Assembly (NCBI GenBank): GCA_902567785.1
Contig: CACFOR010000003.1
Location: 109,504-173,503, forward strand
Origin: an uncultured Pelagibacteraceae bacterium
GTDB lineage: Bacteria; Pseudomonadota; Alphaproteobacteria; Pelagibacterales; Pelagibacteraceae
Direction: 5' to 3'
Length of the DNA stretch: 64,000 nucleotides
The notes under the pieces were generated by a model. It did not search any database and was not told the origin of the DNA. It saw nothing but the letters and a program-made list of their open reading frames with translations. Position numbers and translations under genes: made by a program. Position 1 is the stretch's first letter. Each line of letters starts with the position of its first letter. Shown in pieces: positions 9,315 through 17,823 of the stretch.

Positions 9315-10344
9315 TAATTTTCAGTCTTCAAATAAAGATTTAATTATAATAAATAACGAAAAAATTTTTAAAGAGAACAGCAATTTTTATTGTGACAATC
9401 TAGATTTAAAAATCCTTCCCGAAGGATTGGATCGCCATTATAGAGTAGAATATATAGTAAGAAACTCAAATACAAAAGGAAATCAAAAAATTAATTTAAA
9501 AAATATAAAGATTGCGTCAAATATTTTTAAATTTATATATTTTATTCTTAAAACTTTTAAAATTCCCAACGCAACTTATTTGATAGTCTGCATAACTCCA
9601 TATACTTTTTTTTCATTTTTATTTTTATTTTTATTCAGAAAAAAAGTTTTTGTTTATTTATTTAGTAGTGGACACGAAGAATATAAACATATTTTGGGAA
9701 GTTGGTTTGTTTGGATTTATCATATTATGTATAAAGTAGTCACGTCTTATTCAAAGGTTATCGTTTGTCACGAGAGATTATTTGATAAAAACAAATCTAA
9801 TCTTGTTTATATATCAAGATTAGATGATGAATGGTTAAAAAATCAAAAAGAAGCACCATTGGATAAGATCAGATTGTTATATGTTGGAAGAATGAGTCGT
9901 GAAAAAGGTATATTTGATTTTTTAAATATCTTTGATCAGTTAAAAGAGGACATTTGGTTTTCTATAGTCGGTAATTCAAAAAATGAAAAAATTTCAAATA
10001 ATAATATTAAATTATTAGGTTATGTTGCTGATCCAAAATCGCTTATTGATATTTATGATCAACACAATATTATGATTTTACCTTCTTTCACTGAGGCCAC
10101 GCCCTACGTTGTGGACGAATCATTGTCTAGAAATAGACCAGTAATAATATTTGAAGATATAAATTATATAGTAAGGGATAAAAGAGGAATTTTTATTTCC
10201 AAAAGAGACAAGGATTCATTTTTAAGCACAGCAAAATATATTATGGATAACTATCAAGAAATACAAAAAGATATGAAAAAAAATATTCTGCCTACAAAAA
10301 ATAGTATGATAAAAGAAATTTCTGAAATTATTAAAAAAAAATGA
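9292..10344 (+). CDS. Glycosyltransferase, GT4-like (GT-B fold)
   Basis: The C-terminal half has YVGRMSREKGIFDFL near residue 200 and PSFTEATPYVVDESL near residue 264, the donor-binding and EX7E-type blocks of GT4 enzymes. Length is 350 residues. A hydrophobic stretch around residues 100-115 may be a membrane-association element. It begins inside the end of the transferase gene upstream and its TGA overlaps the ATG of the next gene. It would extend the lipid-linked glycan; sugar specificity is unknown. Confidence 0.8.
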   Translation: MLMQKLNNNFQSSNKDLIIINNEKIFKENSNFYCDNLDLKILPEGLDRHYRVEYIVRNSNTKGNQKINLKNIKIASNIFKFIYFILKTFKIPNATYLIVCITPYTFFSFLFLFLFRKKVFVYLFSSGHEEYKHILGSWFVWIYHIMYKVVTSYSKVIVCHERLFDKNKSNLVYISRLDDEWLKNQKEAPLDKIRLLYVGRMSREKGIFDFLNIFDQLKEDIWFSIVGNSKNEKISNNNIKLLGYVADPKSLIDIYDQHNIMILPSFTEATPYVVDESLSRNRPVIIFEDINYIVRDKRGIFISKRDKDSFLSTAKYIMDNYQEIQKDMKKNILPTKNSMIKEISEIIKKK

Positions 10345-11270
10345 AAAAAGGAAAATATTTAATAACAGGTTGCGCAGGTTTTATTGGATCAAATTTGGTA
10401 AAAAATCTTTACAAAAAATACGATTTGATTTTGGTAGATGATCTTTCTGAAGGTACACAAAAAAATTTACCGAAGAATTTAAGAAAAAAATTAATTAAAA
10501 AAAAAATACAAGATTTAGAAAAAATAAATACTAAAAAATTAAGTGGAATTTTTCATCTTGCTGCCCAGGCTTCAGTTCCTTTATCATTGGAAAAATTTTA
10601 TAAAAGCACGTCTAATAATCTTTTAAGTACAATGAAAGTTTTCGAAATTTCAAAAAAATATCAAGCACCAATAGTATATGCATCTTCCTCAGCTATTTAT
10701 GGAAATTTGTCACTTGGTAACGATCAAATTAAAAAATTTTCTATATTATCTCCCTATGCACAAGACAAATTGACTATGGAAAATTATGCACAAATGTCTT
10801 TCAAAATTTTTAGAATATCCTCAGTAGGCTTAAGATTATTTAATGTTTATGGACCCGGACAAAATCCTAACGGTCCTTATGCGGCAGTTATACCAATTTT
10901 TATTAATAGAATGTTAAAAAATCTTTCAGTTACAATAAATGGAGGTTATCAAACCAGAGATTTTATTTTTGTAGAAGATGTGGTGGATGTAATGAAAAGA
11001 TCAATGAAAAAAATACAAAAAAGAAAAGTCTGTAAATATTTTAATTTAGGGACAGGCAAATCGGTAAAAATTAATGTTTTATTTAATTTAATTAGAAAAA
11101 TTATTGGTGCTAATCCAAGATTAATAAGAAAAAGATTAGAAAAACATGACCCAAAAAGATCTTTAGGTACGCTCAATGCGATGAGTAGTTTTCTTAATAT
11201 AAATAAAAAAAATTTTATAAAAATTGAAAATGGATTAATTAAAACTATAAAACACATAAGGGGTGTGTAG
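10341..11270 (+). CDS. NAD-dependent nucleotide-sugar epimerase (GalE/WbpP-like SDR), 3' end overlaps tRNA-Val
   Basis: The N-terminal motif is TGCAGFIGSNLV, the active-site Ser block is ASSSAIYGN and the Tyr-Lys pair is in SPYAQDKLTMENY. Length is 309 residues. It likely epimerises a UDP-hexose or UDP-N-acetylhexosamine used by the upstream transferases. Its start overlaps the preceding stop (ATGA). Its last three codons and stop lie inside the first ten bases of tRNA-Val, so the glycan block ends exactly on a tRNA gene, which may be a recombination boundary. Confidence 0.8.
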   Translation: MKKGKYLITGCAGFIGSNLVKNLYKKYDLILVDDLSEGTQKNLPKNLRKKLIKKKIQDLEKINTKKLSGIFHLAAQASVPLSLEKFYKSTSNNLLSTMKVFEISKKYQAPIVYASSSAIYGNLSLGNDQIKKFSILSPYAQDKLTMENYAQMSFKIFRISSVGLRLFNVYGPGQNPNGPYAAVIPIFINRMLKNLSVTINGGYQTRDFIFVEDVVDVMKRSMKKIQKRKVCKYFNLGTGKSVKINVLFNLIRKIIGANPRLIRKRLEKHDPKRSLGTLNAMSSFLNINKKNFIKIENGLIKTIKHIRGV

Positions 11271-11335
11271 TTCAGTGGTAGAACGCTACGTTGACATCGT
11301 AGAGGTCATAAGTTCAATTCTTATCACACCCACCA
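11261..11335 (+). tRNA. tRNA-Val (anticodon GAC)
   Basis: A 75-base cloverleaf: acceptor stem GGGTGTG pairs with CACACCC, the anticodon stem CTACG/CGTAG closes a loop reading TTGACAT (anticodon GAC, valine), the T-arm contains GTTCAATTC, and CCA is encoded at 11333-11335. A T-run follows directly and may aid termination. The upstream CDS ends inside the acceptor stem. It sits 117 bases before 5S rRNA. Confidence 0.95.
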
Positions 11336-11452
11336 TTTTTTGATTTAAAAAATAAAATTTTTTAACGAAGGTTGTTGAAATAGCTAAATCCAAAGAAGAT
11401 ATTAAGCTAATTTACTATTTACAAAAAACTTTAATAAATATATACCCTACTA

Positions 11453-11566
11453 GCCGGTGATTATTGCGAAGGGGCCATACCCGATTCCATTCCGAACTCG
11501 GAAGTCAAGCCCTTCAGCGCCGATGGTACTTTGTCTTAAGACATGGAAGAGTAGGACGTCGCCGGC
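11453..11566 (+). rRNA. 5S ribosomal RNA, isolated from 16S/23S
   Basis: The terminal helix forms between GCCGGTGA at the 5' end and TCGCCGGC at the 3' end. The interior carries the conserved CCGATTCCATTCCGAACTCGG and GATGGTACT blocks typical of bacterial 5S. No 16S or 23S gene lies in the window, so 5S is separated from them by at least the surface-sugar block. This arrangement is known from Pelagibacter. A T-rich tail after 11570 could terminate transcription. The 117 bases between tRNA-Val and 5S are AT-rich and show no gene. Confidence 0.93.
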
Positions 11567-11587
11567 ATAAATTTTTTTTATTGTATT

Positions 11588-11713
11588 ATGAAAGTTGTTA
11601 GTTCGCTTAAATCACATAAGAATAGGGATCTGAATTCGAAACTCGTCAGACGAAGAGGACGCGTATACATTATTAATAAGAAAAATCCAAAATATAAAGT
11701 TAGACAGAGATAA
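11588..11713 (+). CDS. rpmJ: 50S ribosomal protein L36
   Basis: A 41-codon frame encodes a small, very basic protein beginning [14 protein letters not shown] and ending NPKYKVRQR, the recognisable ends of the L36 variant that lacks the zinc-ligand cysteines. It is too short for ordinary ORF cut-offs. It lies directly after 5S rRNA, and its TAA overlaps the ATG of pntAA by one base. L36 binds 23S rRNA in the large subunit. The identification rests on the full-length match in length and charge pattern. Confidence 0.9.
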   Translation: MKVVSSLKSHKNRDLNSKLVRRRGRVYIINKKNPKYKVRQR

Positions 11714-12813
11714 TGAAAATTATTGGATCTGTTAAAGAAGATCTATCTACAGAAAAAAGAATTTCTATAACACCAGAAACTATAAAAAAATTCAAAGATT
11801 TGAATTTAACAATTTATTTGGAAAAAGATTATGGAAAGCATATTGGTATACCTGATGAAAAATATAAAAAAAATGGTGCAAATTTTTATAATTCATCCAA
11901 AGAAGTTTTTGAAAAAGCAGAAATAATACTAAAAGTTAATTGTCCAAAATCTGGTGAAATTAATCTAATTAAAGATTCTTCAGTCCTAATTGGACAATTT
12001 GATCCTTTTTTAGATAAAGAGGAAATTAATAAATTAATAAAAAAAAAAATTAATATTTTTTCACTGAATTTACTACCAAGAATTACAAGGGCACAGTCGA
12101 TGGATGTTTTATCTTCCCAAGCAAATTTAGCTGGATATAGAGCGGTTATTGAGTCAGTAGAAGAGTTTGAAAAAGCGATTCCAATGATGATGACTGCGGC
12201 AGGAACAATTACGCCCGCAAAAATATTAATTATTGGAGCAGGTGTGGCTGGACTTCAGGCAATCGCAACAGCTAAAAGATTAGGAGGAATAGTATCAGCA
12301 ACAGATGTAAGGATCACAGCAAAAGAGCAAGTGGAAAGTTTAGGTGGTAAATTTTTATCTGTAGAAGGGACAGAAAACCTGGAAACAAAAGAAGGGTACG
12401 CAAAAGAAGCAGGTGAGGATTTTAAAAAAAAACAAGAAGAATTATTAAAAAATTCTATTAAAAACCAGGATATTGTTATTTGTACAGCTTTGATACCCGG
12501 GAAAAAGGCTCCAAGAATAATTTCAGAAGACATGGTTAAAAGTATGAAATCAGGTTCAATAATTTACGATTTAGCTGTAGCTCAAGGTGGAAATTCAGCT
12601 TTTTCAGAAATGGATAAAATTAATATTATAAATGGTGTAAAAGTAATGGGTGTGAAAAATATATTAAATAATTTAGCATCTACCGCATCAAATTTATATG
12701 CTAAAAATTTATTTAATTTTGTAAATAATTTATACGACAATAAAAAAAAAAAAATTTCTATTAATTTAGAAGATGAAATAATAAGTAAAACCCTAATGAA
12801 TAAAAGTTTATAA
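11713..12813 (+). CDS. pntAA: NAD(P) transhydrogenase subunit alpha part 1
   Basis: This is the NAD(H)-binding domain I of the proton-translocating transhydrogenase, encoded separately from domain II as in many alphaproteobacteria. Visible motifs are KEDLSTEKRISITPE at the N-terminus, RITRAQSMDVLSSQANLAGYRAV, and the Rossmann block ILIIGAGVAGLQAIATAKRLG near residue 170. Length (366) is typical. The complex in the inner membrane uses the proton gradient to reduce NADP with NADH, supplying NADPH for biosynthesis and redox defence. Genes for all three subunits follow each other with gaps of two bases. Confidence 0.95.
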   Translation: MKIIGSVKEDLSTEKRISITPETIKKFKDLNLTIYLEKDYGKHIGIPDEKYKKNGANFYNSSKEVFEKAEIILKVNCPKSGEINLIKDSSVLIGQFDPFLDKEEINKLIKKKINIFSLNLLPRITRAQSMDVLSSQANLAGYRAVIESVEEFEKAIPMMMTAAGTITPAKILIIGAGVAGLQAIATAKRLGGIVSATDVRITAKEQVESLGGKFLSVEGTENLETKEGYAKEAGEDFKKKQEELLKNSIKNQDIVICTALIPGKKAPRIISEDMVKSMKSGSIIYDLAVAQGGNSAFSEMDKINIINGVKVMGVKNILNNLASTASNLYAKNLFNFVNNLYDNKKKKISINLEDEIISKTLMNKSL

Positions 12814-12815
12814 AC

Positions 12816-13124
12816 ATGGAAATTGATCCATTTATATTTAGATTAAGTATTTTTGTTTTATCAATATTTGTAGGTTATTATGTTGTCTGGAGCGTTACGC
12901 CATCATTACACACACCTTTAATGTCAGTAACAAATGCAATTTCATCAGTTATTATAGTTGGAGCTATAATAGCTGGACTATCAGGCGATATAAAAAGTAT
13001 TTTTGATACATCAAATATATTTGGTTTTTTAGCAATATTCTTGGCAGCAATAAATATTTTTGGAGGTTTTTTAGTAACTCAAAGAATGCTTCAAATGTAT
13101 AAAAACAAAAAGAAAAATAAATAA
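12816..13124 (+). CDS. pntAB: NAD(P) transhydrogenase subunit alpha part 2
   Basis: A 102-residue protein with three to four hydrophobic helices and the conserved VWSVTPSLHTPLMSVTNAIS block, typical of the short membrane domain II polypeptide. It contributes part of the proton channel between the soluble NAD-binding PntAA and PntB. A lysine-rich C-terminal tail (YKNKKKNK) ends the protein. Position two bases after pntAA and two before pntB confirms the assignment. Confidence 0.95.
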   Translation: MEIDPFIFRLSIFVLSIFVGYYVVWSVTPSLHTPLMSVTNAISSVIIVGAIIAGLSGDIKSIFDTSNIFGFLAIFLAAINIFGGFLVTQRMLQMYKNKKKNK

Positions 13125-13126
13125 AT

Positions 13127-14521
13127 ATGTCAGAAAATTTATCAGCAATATTTTACTTGGTTTCTGGTGTATTATTTATTTTGGCCTTAAGAGGATTGTC
13201 ATCACCAGGAACATCAAGAAGAGGTAATTTATTCGGAATTTTAGGAATGATAATTGCTATAACTGTAACTTTTCTATCTATAGGAAATTTTTCAGTTGGT
13301 TTTATTTATGTGTTCATTTTTTTGCTAGCGGGAGGATCAATAGGAGCTTTGATTGCATACAAAATACCAATGACAGCAATGCCAGAACTAGTAGCTGGTT
13401 TTCATAGTCTTGTAGGTCTAGCGGCAGTTTTTGTAGCAATATCAGCATTTTTAAATCCACAATCTTTTAATCTTGGTTCACCTGGAGATATTAAACTTGC
13501 GAGTTTAATTGAAATGTCAATTGGTGCAGCAATAGGAGCAATTACTTTTTCAGGATCAATAATAGCTTTTTTAAAACTTCGAGGAATAATGTCAGGTTCA
13601 CCAATTACCTTTAAAGGCCAACATTTCATAAATTTATTACTGGGTTTATCAATTATAGTTCTGATTTTTTACCTTTGTAAAAATCAATCAGACAGTTTCT
13701 TTTGGAGCATGATTGCAATATCTTTTTTAGTAGGTTTATTATTGATTATACCAATAGGTGGAGCAGATATGCCAGTCGTTATTTCAATGCTCAATTCTTA
13801 TTCAGGATGGGCAGCCGCTGGAATTGGTTTTACTTTAGAAAATACTGCGTTGATAATTACAGGGGCTCTCGTGGGGTCATCAGGTGCAATTTTGTCCTAC
13901 ATAATGTGTAAAGGAATGAATAGATCTTTTATTAGCGTAATCCTGGGAGGATTTGGTGTAACAGATCAAAATTCAAAAAAAGATAAAAATATAAAACCAG
14001 TAAAAAGTGGAAATGCAGAAGATGCTGCTTTTTTAATGAAAAACGCTTCTTCAGTGATAATTGTTCCGGGATACGGAATGGCGGTAGCGCAGGCTCAGCA
14101 TGCTGTAAGAGAAATGGCCGATGGTTTAAAAAAAAATGGAGTAAAAGTTTCTTACGCTGTTCATCCAGTAGCGGGAAGAATGCCAGGACACATGAATGTT
14201 TTATTGGCGGAAGCTAACGTTCCTTACGATGAAGTTTTTGAACAAGAAAATATAAATAATGATTTTGCAAGTACAGATGTAGCATTTGTGATAGGTGCAA
14301 ACGATGTTACCAATCCAGTTGCTAAAACAGATCCACAAAGCCCGATTTACGGTATGCCAATATTGGATGTAGAAAAATCTAAATCAGTTCTTTTTGTTAA
14401 AAGAAGTTTGTCCCCAGGATATGCTGGCGTGGACAATGAACTTTTTTATAGAGATAATACCTTAATGCTTTTTGCAGATGCAAAAAAAATGACTGAAGAA
14501 ATAGTTAAAAATCTGAATTAA
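13127..14521 (+). CDS. pntB: NAD(P) transhydrogenase subunit beta
   Basis: The 464-residue protein has about eight or nine membrane segments with the GADMPVVISMLNSYSGWAAA signature, then a soluble NADP-binding domain III beginning near residue 290 with VIIVPGYGMAVAQAQHAV and HPVAGRMPGHMNVLLAEANV. These are the family's diagnostic blocks. It pairs with PntAA/PntAB. A 99-base spacer without visible gene follows before gmd, and the operon appears to end here. Confidence 0.96.
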   Translation: MSENLSAIFYLVSGVLFILALRGLSSPGTSRRGNLFGILGMIIAITVTFLSIGNFSVGFIYVFIFLLAGGSIGALIAYKIPMTAMPELVAGFHSLVGLAAVFVAISAFLNPQSFNLGSPGDIKLASLIEMSIGAAIGAITFSGSIIAFLKLRGIMSGSPITFKGQHFINLLLGLSIIVLIFYLCKNQSDSFFWSMIAISFLVGLLLIIPIGGADMPVVISMLNSYSGWAAAGIGFTLENTALIITGALVGSSGAILSYIMCKGMNRSFISVILGGFGVTDQNSKKDKNIKPVKSGNAEDAAFLMKNASSVIIVPGYGMAVAQAQHAVREMADGLKKNGVKVSYAVHPVAGRMPGHMNVLLAEANVPYDEVFEQENINNDFASTDVAFVIGANDVTNPVAKTDPQSPIYGMPILDVEKSKSVLFVKRSLSPGYAGVDNELFYRDNTLMLFADAKKMTEEIVKNLN

Positions 14522-14620
14522 TCGAACTTTTAATATTAAGATATGAAAATCTAAGTTAATTATGCTAAAAGTAAATGACAATTTTTATTTTAATATGAAT
14601 TTTTCTAGGATATTTTCTTT

Positions 14621-15598
14621 ATGTCTAAAACTGCACTTATAACTGGTATTACAGGACAGGATGGTTCTTATTTAGCCGAGCTATTATTGAGCAAAGGATA
14701 TAAGGTTCATGGGGTTATAAGAAGAGTAGCTATGGAAGATGAAATTCATAGACTTTGGAGAATCAAAAAAATTTTAAAAGATATTACTTTACATTCTGGA
14801 TCTTTAGAAAGTTATGCGCGTATATTTAATATTATTTTAAAAATAAAACCTGACGAAATATATCATTTGGGAGCACAAAGTTACGTTGATTATTCATTTG
14901 AAGATGAGTTTTCAACTTTTAGTATGAATATTAATGGTACACATTATATGTTGTCTGCAGTAAAAGAATTTGCTGACTCAAATGTAAAGTTTTATTTTGC
15001 AGCATCATCGGAAATGTTTGGAAAAGCTAAAGAATCTCCTCAACATGAAAATACTCCGTTCCACCCAAGATCTGCATATGGGATATCAAAAGTTACAGGT
15101 TTTCATTTGGTTCAAAATTATAGAGAAGCTTATAAATTGCACGCATCAAATGGAATATTATTTAATCATGAATCTCCTAGAAGAGGATTTGAATTTGTAA
15201 CAAGGAAAATTTCACAAGGAGTTGCTAGAATAAAAAAAGGTTTTCAAAAAAAACTAAAATTAGGAAACATCAAATCAAAAAGAGACTGGGGTCATGCCAA
15301 AGATTATGTGAATGCTATGTGGCTGATGTTACAGCAAAAAAATGGTGGAGATTATGTAATAGGAACAGGGAAACAACATACCGTTGAAAATTTTGCAGAG
15401 AAGGCATTTGCTCACGTTGGTTTAAATTATAGAGATCATATTACGATAGATAAAAATTTAATGAGACCAGCCGAGGTAGATAGTCTTTTAGCAGATTATT
15501 CCAAAGCAAAAAAAGTTCTAAAATGGGAACCAAAAATATCATTTGATGATTTGGTAATCAATATGGTTGAGAATGATTTAGAGAACGTTAAAGAATAA
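14621..15598 (+). CDS. gmd: GDP-mannose 4,6-dehydratase
   Basis: The N-terminal motif ALITGITGQDGSYLAELLL is the Gmd-type glycine-rich sequence. The catalytic region has SSEMFGK and HPRSAYGISK, and NHESPRRGFEFVTRKIS is a conserved GDP-mannose binding block. Length is 325 residues. The enzyme makes GDP-4-keto-6-deoxymannose, precursor of fucose, rhamnose, colitose or perosamine. No GDP-fucose synthase or aminotransferase partner is visible nearby. It is separated from the main sugar block by rpmJ-pnt, which hints at an independent origin or an ancestral position. Confidence 0.92.
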   Translation: MSKTALITGITGQDGSYLAELLLSKGYKVHGVIRRVAMEDEIHRLWRIKKILKDITLHSGSLESYARIFNIILKIKPDEIYHLGAQSYVDYSFEDEFSTFSMNINGTHYMLSAVKEFADSNVKFYFAASSEMFGKAKESPQHENTPFHPRSAYGISKVTGFHLVQNYREAYKLHASNGILFNHESPRRGFEFVTRKISQGVARIKKGFQKKLKLGNIKSKRDWGHAKDYVNAMWLMLQQKNGGDYVIGTGKQHTVENFAEKAFAHVGLNYRDHITIDKNLMRPAEVDSLLADYSKAKKVLKWEPKISFDDLVINMVENDLENVKE

Positions 15599-15604
15599 AC
15601 TTTT

Positions 15605-17050
15605 ATGTTCAAACTTTCAGATTATAATAAAGGAATTAGTCGTCCTGAAGTTTACCTATATCTAATATCATTATTTTTTTTAATTTTATTGGCATTTGGA
15701 AAATTTGATAGATATCCAATAATGGGGCAGTTAGGTTTGGCTGTGAATTTAGAAGATTATAAAATTTTATATCCAAATTTAATTTTTGAAGAAGCTTATC
15801 TTTCAAGCGAATATTTTCCAGGGGTTTCTTATATTATTTATTTTTTTAGACTTTTTTTACCAGACTTTTTGATAATCGAAGTAATGCTAATTTTATCAAT
15901 CTTGATAGCTGTATTTTATTTTTATTTAATAAAGAAAATTATTAAGGAAATTTTTTCAAAAGATATAACTTTTGAAAATTACTGGCTTTTAGCATTAGTG
16001 ATATCCATGTGGCTTTGTAGAGACTGGGTATTTTATGTAATTACATTAAAATCTGATATTTTAGCTTTTTCATTAATTTTTTATGCTTTTTTGCTTGGAA
16101 AGCCTCACTTAGTTGGAGAAAATAGAAACTATTTTAAATTATTCTTTGGTTTAATTATTATAGCTTATGCAATAACAATAAAACAACAGGCAGTTTCTCT
16201 TTTGCTTGCTATTTTAATTTATTCTCTACTCAATAAAAATTTATTTTTTAAATTTTACAGCTTATTAATTTTATCTATTGTTTTTGGTATTTTTTATTTA
16301 TTTTATCAGAATGAAAATTTGTGGTTTCATACTATTCTTAGGTATATCGAAGATGGTTTTTTATCTTTAAATCAGATTCTAAGAATTTTTTATAAAGATT
16401 TTATATTATTATTTTTGTTTGGTATTTTTTTAGCTTTTTCCTCATATCATAAATTGTGTAATATTAATTTTAATGAAAAGTTAATATTTTTAGCCAAAAA
16501 TATTAAATCAAATTTATGGTTTTATTTAATTATATCTTTTGCACTAACGGGAATTATTTCTGGCATAAAAGTAGGGGGAAATACAGGAAATACTCAACTT
16601 TCATTGATTTTATTATTTCCATTTATTTATATTTTTTTATATGATTTCAAGAAAACATTATTAATGTTTTTCGTTTCCGGATTATTAATTTTAGAGATAC
16701 CCAATATTATTCACAATACAAATAAATATATACAGGCTAAAAAATTTCAAAATACCGCTATCTCTTTAATTAAAGAAGATAATATAAAAATTTTATCTGA
16801 CAAAGAAACTTTTTTCGCATCATTTTTGGTTAAAAAAAATAATACTTTAATATCTTATGACACTTTGAGAATGTTGAATGATTTTATTTACAATAACGTA
16901 TCTCAAGATTCATATAACAGAAAAATATTAAATTATGGATATGATTATATTTTTTTAGCAAAATATAGATTTACAGAAGATTTATTAACAGAGTATGGAT
17001 ATAAAAAAGTATATGAAAATAAACTAGGTCTAATATTTAGAAAGACTTGA
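15605..17050 (+). CDS. Large polytopic membrane protein, possibly a GT-C type glycosyltransferase
   Basis: The 481-residue product has about twelve hydrophobic segments, with soluble ends. It begins six bases after gmd, so the two are probably co-transcribed and the protein may use or export the gmd-derived sugar. A charged loop after the first membrane segment (residues about 38-70) resembles the position of the catalytic loop in GT39/GT83 enzymes, but no diagnostic motif is evident. Substrate and function remain open. Confidence 0.55.
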   Translation: MFKLSDYNKGISRPEVYLYLISLFFLILLAFGKFDRYPIMGQLGLAVNLEDYKILYPNLIFEEAYLSSEYFPGVSYIIYFFRLFLPDFLIIEVMLILSILIAVFYFYLIKKIIKEIFSKDITFENYWLLALVISMWLCRDWVFYVITLKSDILAFSLIFYAFLLGKPHLVGENRNYFKLFFGLIIIAYAITIKQQAVSLLLAILIYSLLNKNLFFKFYSLLILSIVFGIFYLFYQNENLWFHTILRYIEDGFLSLNQILRIFYKDFILLFLFGIFLAFSSYHKLCNINFNEKLIFLAKNIKSNLWFYLIISFALTGIISGIKVGGNTGNTQLSLILLFPFIYIFLYDFKKTLLMFFVSGLLILEIPNIIHNTNKYIQAKKFQNTAISLIKEDNIKILSDKETFFASFLVKKNNTLISYDTLRMLNDFIYNNVSQDSYNRKILNYGYDYIFLAKYRFTEDLLTEYGYKKVYENKLGLIFRKT

Positions 17051-17062
17051 TATTAATTAATT

Positions 17063-17185
17063 TTAGCCAAAAATATTAATTATGAGTCCAACAAAACCTA
17101 GGATGAATACTCCGCCAAATATTGCTGCTAGAGTTATGCCCAATACTAACTTATCTTGTTTTGTCATTTTATGTTCTTCGCTCAT
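17063..17185 (-). CDS. Small single-pass membrane peptide (40 aa)
   Basis: A 41-codon minus-strand frame starts MSEEHKMTKQDKLVLG and continues into one hydrophobic, glycine-rich segment ending in FG. The charged N-terminal half with a single transmembrane helix suggests an inner-membrane micro-protein. It converges with the membrane protein gene at 15605-17050 and lies just left of the ssrA-linked island. I do not recognise a family. The clean start/stop and the amphipathic-then-hydrophobic design make a real gene more likely than chance. Confidence 0.55.
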   Translation of the reverse strand: MSEEHKMTKQDKLVLGITLAAIFGGVFILGFVGLIINIFG

Positions 17186-17296
17186 AAATAATTTTTTTTA
17201 CCTATTTTCTTTTAACCGAATTAAGAGTCTATAGCGAGTAATATTAATATAAATTAAATCAGCATTATAAACAAAGATAACTATAAGAGCACAAAG

Positions 17297-17325
17297 TGGA
17301 GTTCTTTTGCCCGGTGCCCAGACCC
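17297..17325. repeat. ssrA 3'-end copy A (left boundary)
   Basis: TTTTGCCCGGTGCCCAGACC here matches the ssrA end at 22849-22880 with few changes; both share GCCCGGTGCC and CAGACC. It lies between the small membrane peptide gene and the 98-aa unknown gene. It is the presumed outer attachment scar of the island. Confidence 0.55.
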
Positions 17326-17344
17326 CTTAATTTAATATTTAAAG

Positions 17345-17641
17345 TTAAAGCTTAACTTTGGTCAATTCAAACATTTGAACAATTTCGATACATTCATCGA
17401 AAATAGGTTTTGCTACTGGATTATTACCTGAAGCAAACTTCTTCATTTCTTCTTCATTATGAACTGACACTTTAAACATAACATAACTTTTATCTGGCGC
17501 TATTGCTGGAACTGTTTTTTCAACATGAGCAATAGTTTTTCTTACTGCCATTCCTTCATCTGATTGCATAAATCCCATGAACTTTTCAAATTTTCCTTCA
17601 CCAGATTTAAGTTTTGCTATTGCAAGCATTTCTTTTACCAT
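17345..17641 (-). CDS. Hypothetical 98-aa protein, island cassette 1
   Basis: Not recognised with confidence. The start at 17641 is chosen over a longer frame because GGAG lies seven bases upstream of this ATG, and the longer frame would run into the direct repeat. The product begins MVKEMLAIAKLKSG, is about 98 residues, soluble, and mixed alpha/beta in character, with charged heptads in the first half and a hydrophobic C-terminal strand (IEIVQMFELTKVKL). The pattern resembles small dimeric alpha/beta-barrel (ABM-like) proteins, but that is a guess. It is the only gene between repeat copies A and B. Confidence 0.5.
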   Translation of the reverse strand: MVKEMLAIAKLKSGEGKFEKFMGFMQSDEGMAVRKTIAHVEKTVPAIAPDKSYVMFKVSVHNEEEMKKFASGNNPVAKPIFDECIEIVQMFELTKVKL

Positions 17642-17658
17642 ATTTACTCCTTTCTTTA

Positions 17659-17811
17659 GGGGCCTTCTGTACCCCCTGAGACCCAATTTATATTATCAAA
17701 TATAGGTTAGAGCAATACTTCACTGAAAACTTCACTGAGAGTTTGACCATATTTCTAAAACCTTGCTTCTCGACTTCACTGAGAATTGGGGTTAAATTTA
17801 AATTATGAAAA
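17659..17811 (+). repeat. Direct repeat B: ssrA-end copy plus 3x ACTTCACTGA tail
   Basis: The first 26 bases (GGGGCCTTCTGT onward to GAGACCC) mimic the ssrA 3' end. The remaining roughly 127 bases match 19674-19802 with about one indel and two substitutions. The tail holds ACTTCACTGA at 17717, 17729 and 17773. The element ends 12 bases before the deacetylase start codon, so it may also carry that gene's promoter. Confidence 0.85.
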
Positions 17812-17823
17812 AACTATCTCTAT

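Noticed and set aside
17642-17686. Longer start for the 98-aa cassette protein (15 extra residues)
   Set aside because: The extension reads through the ssrA-like repeat and has no ribosome binding site, while the ATG at 17641 has GGAG at the right distance.
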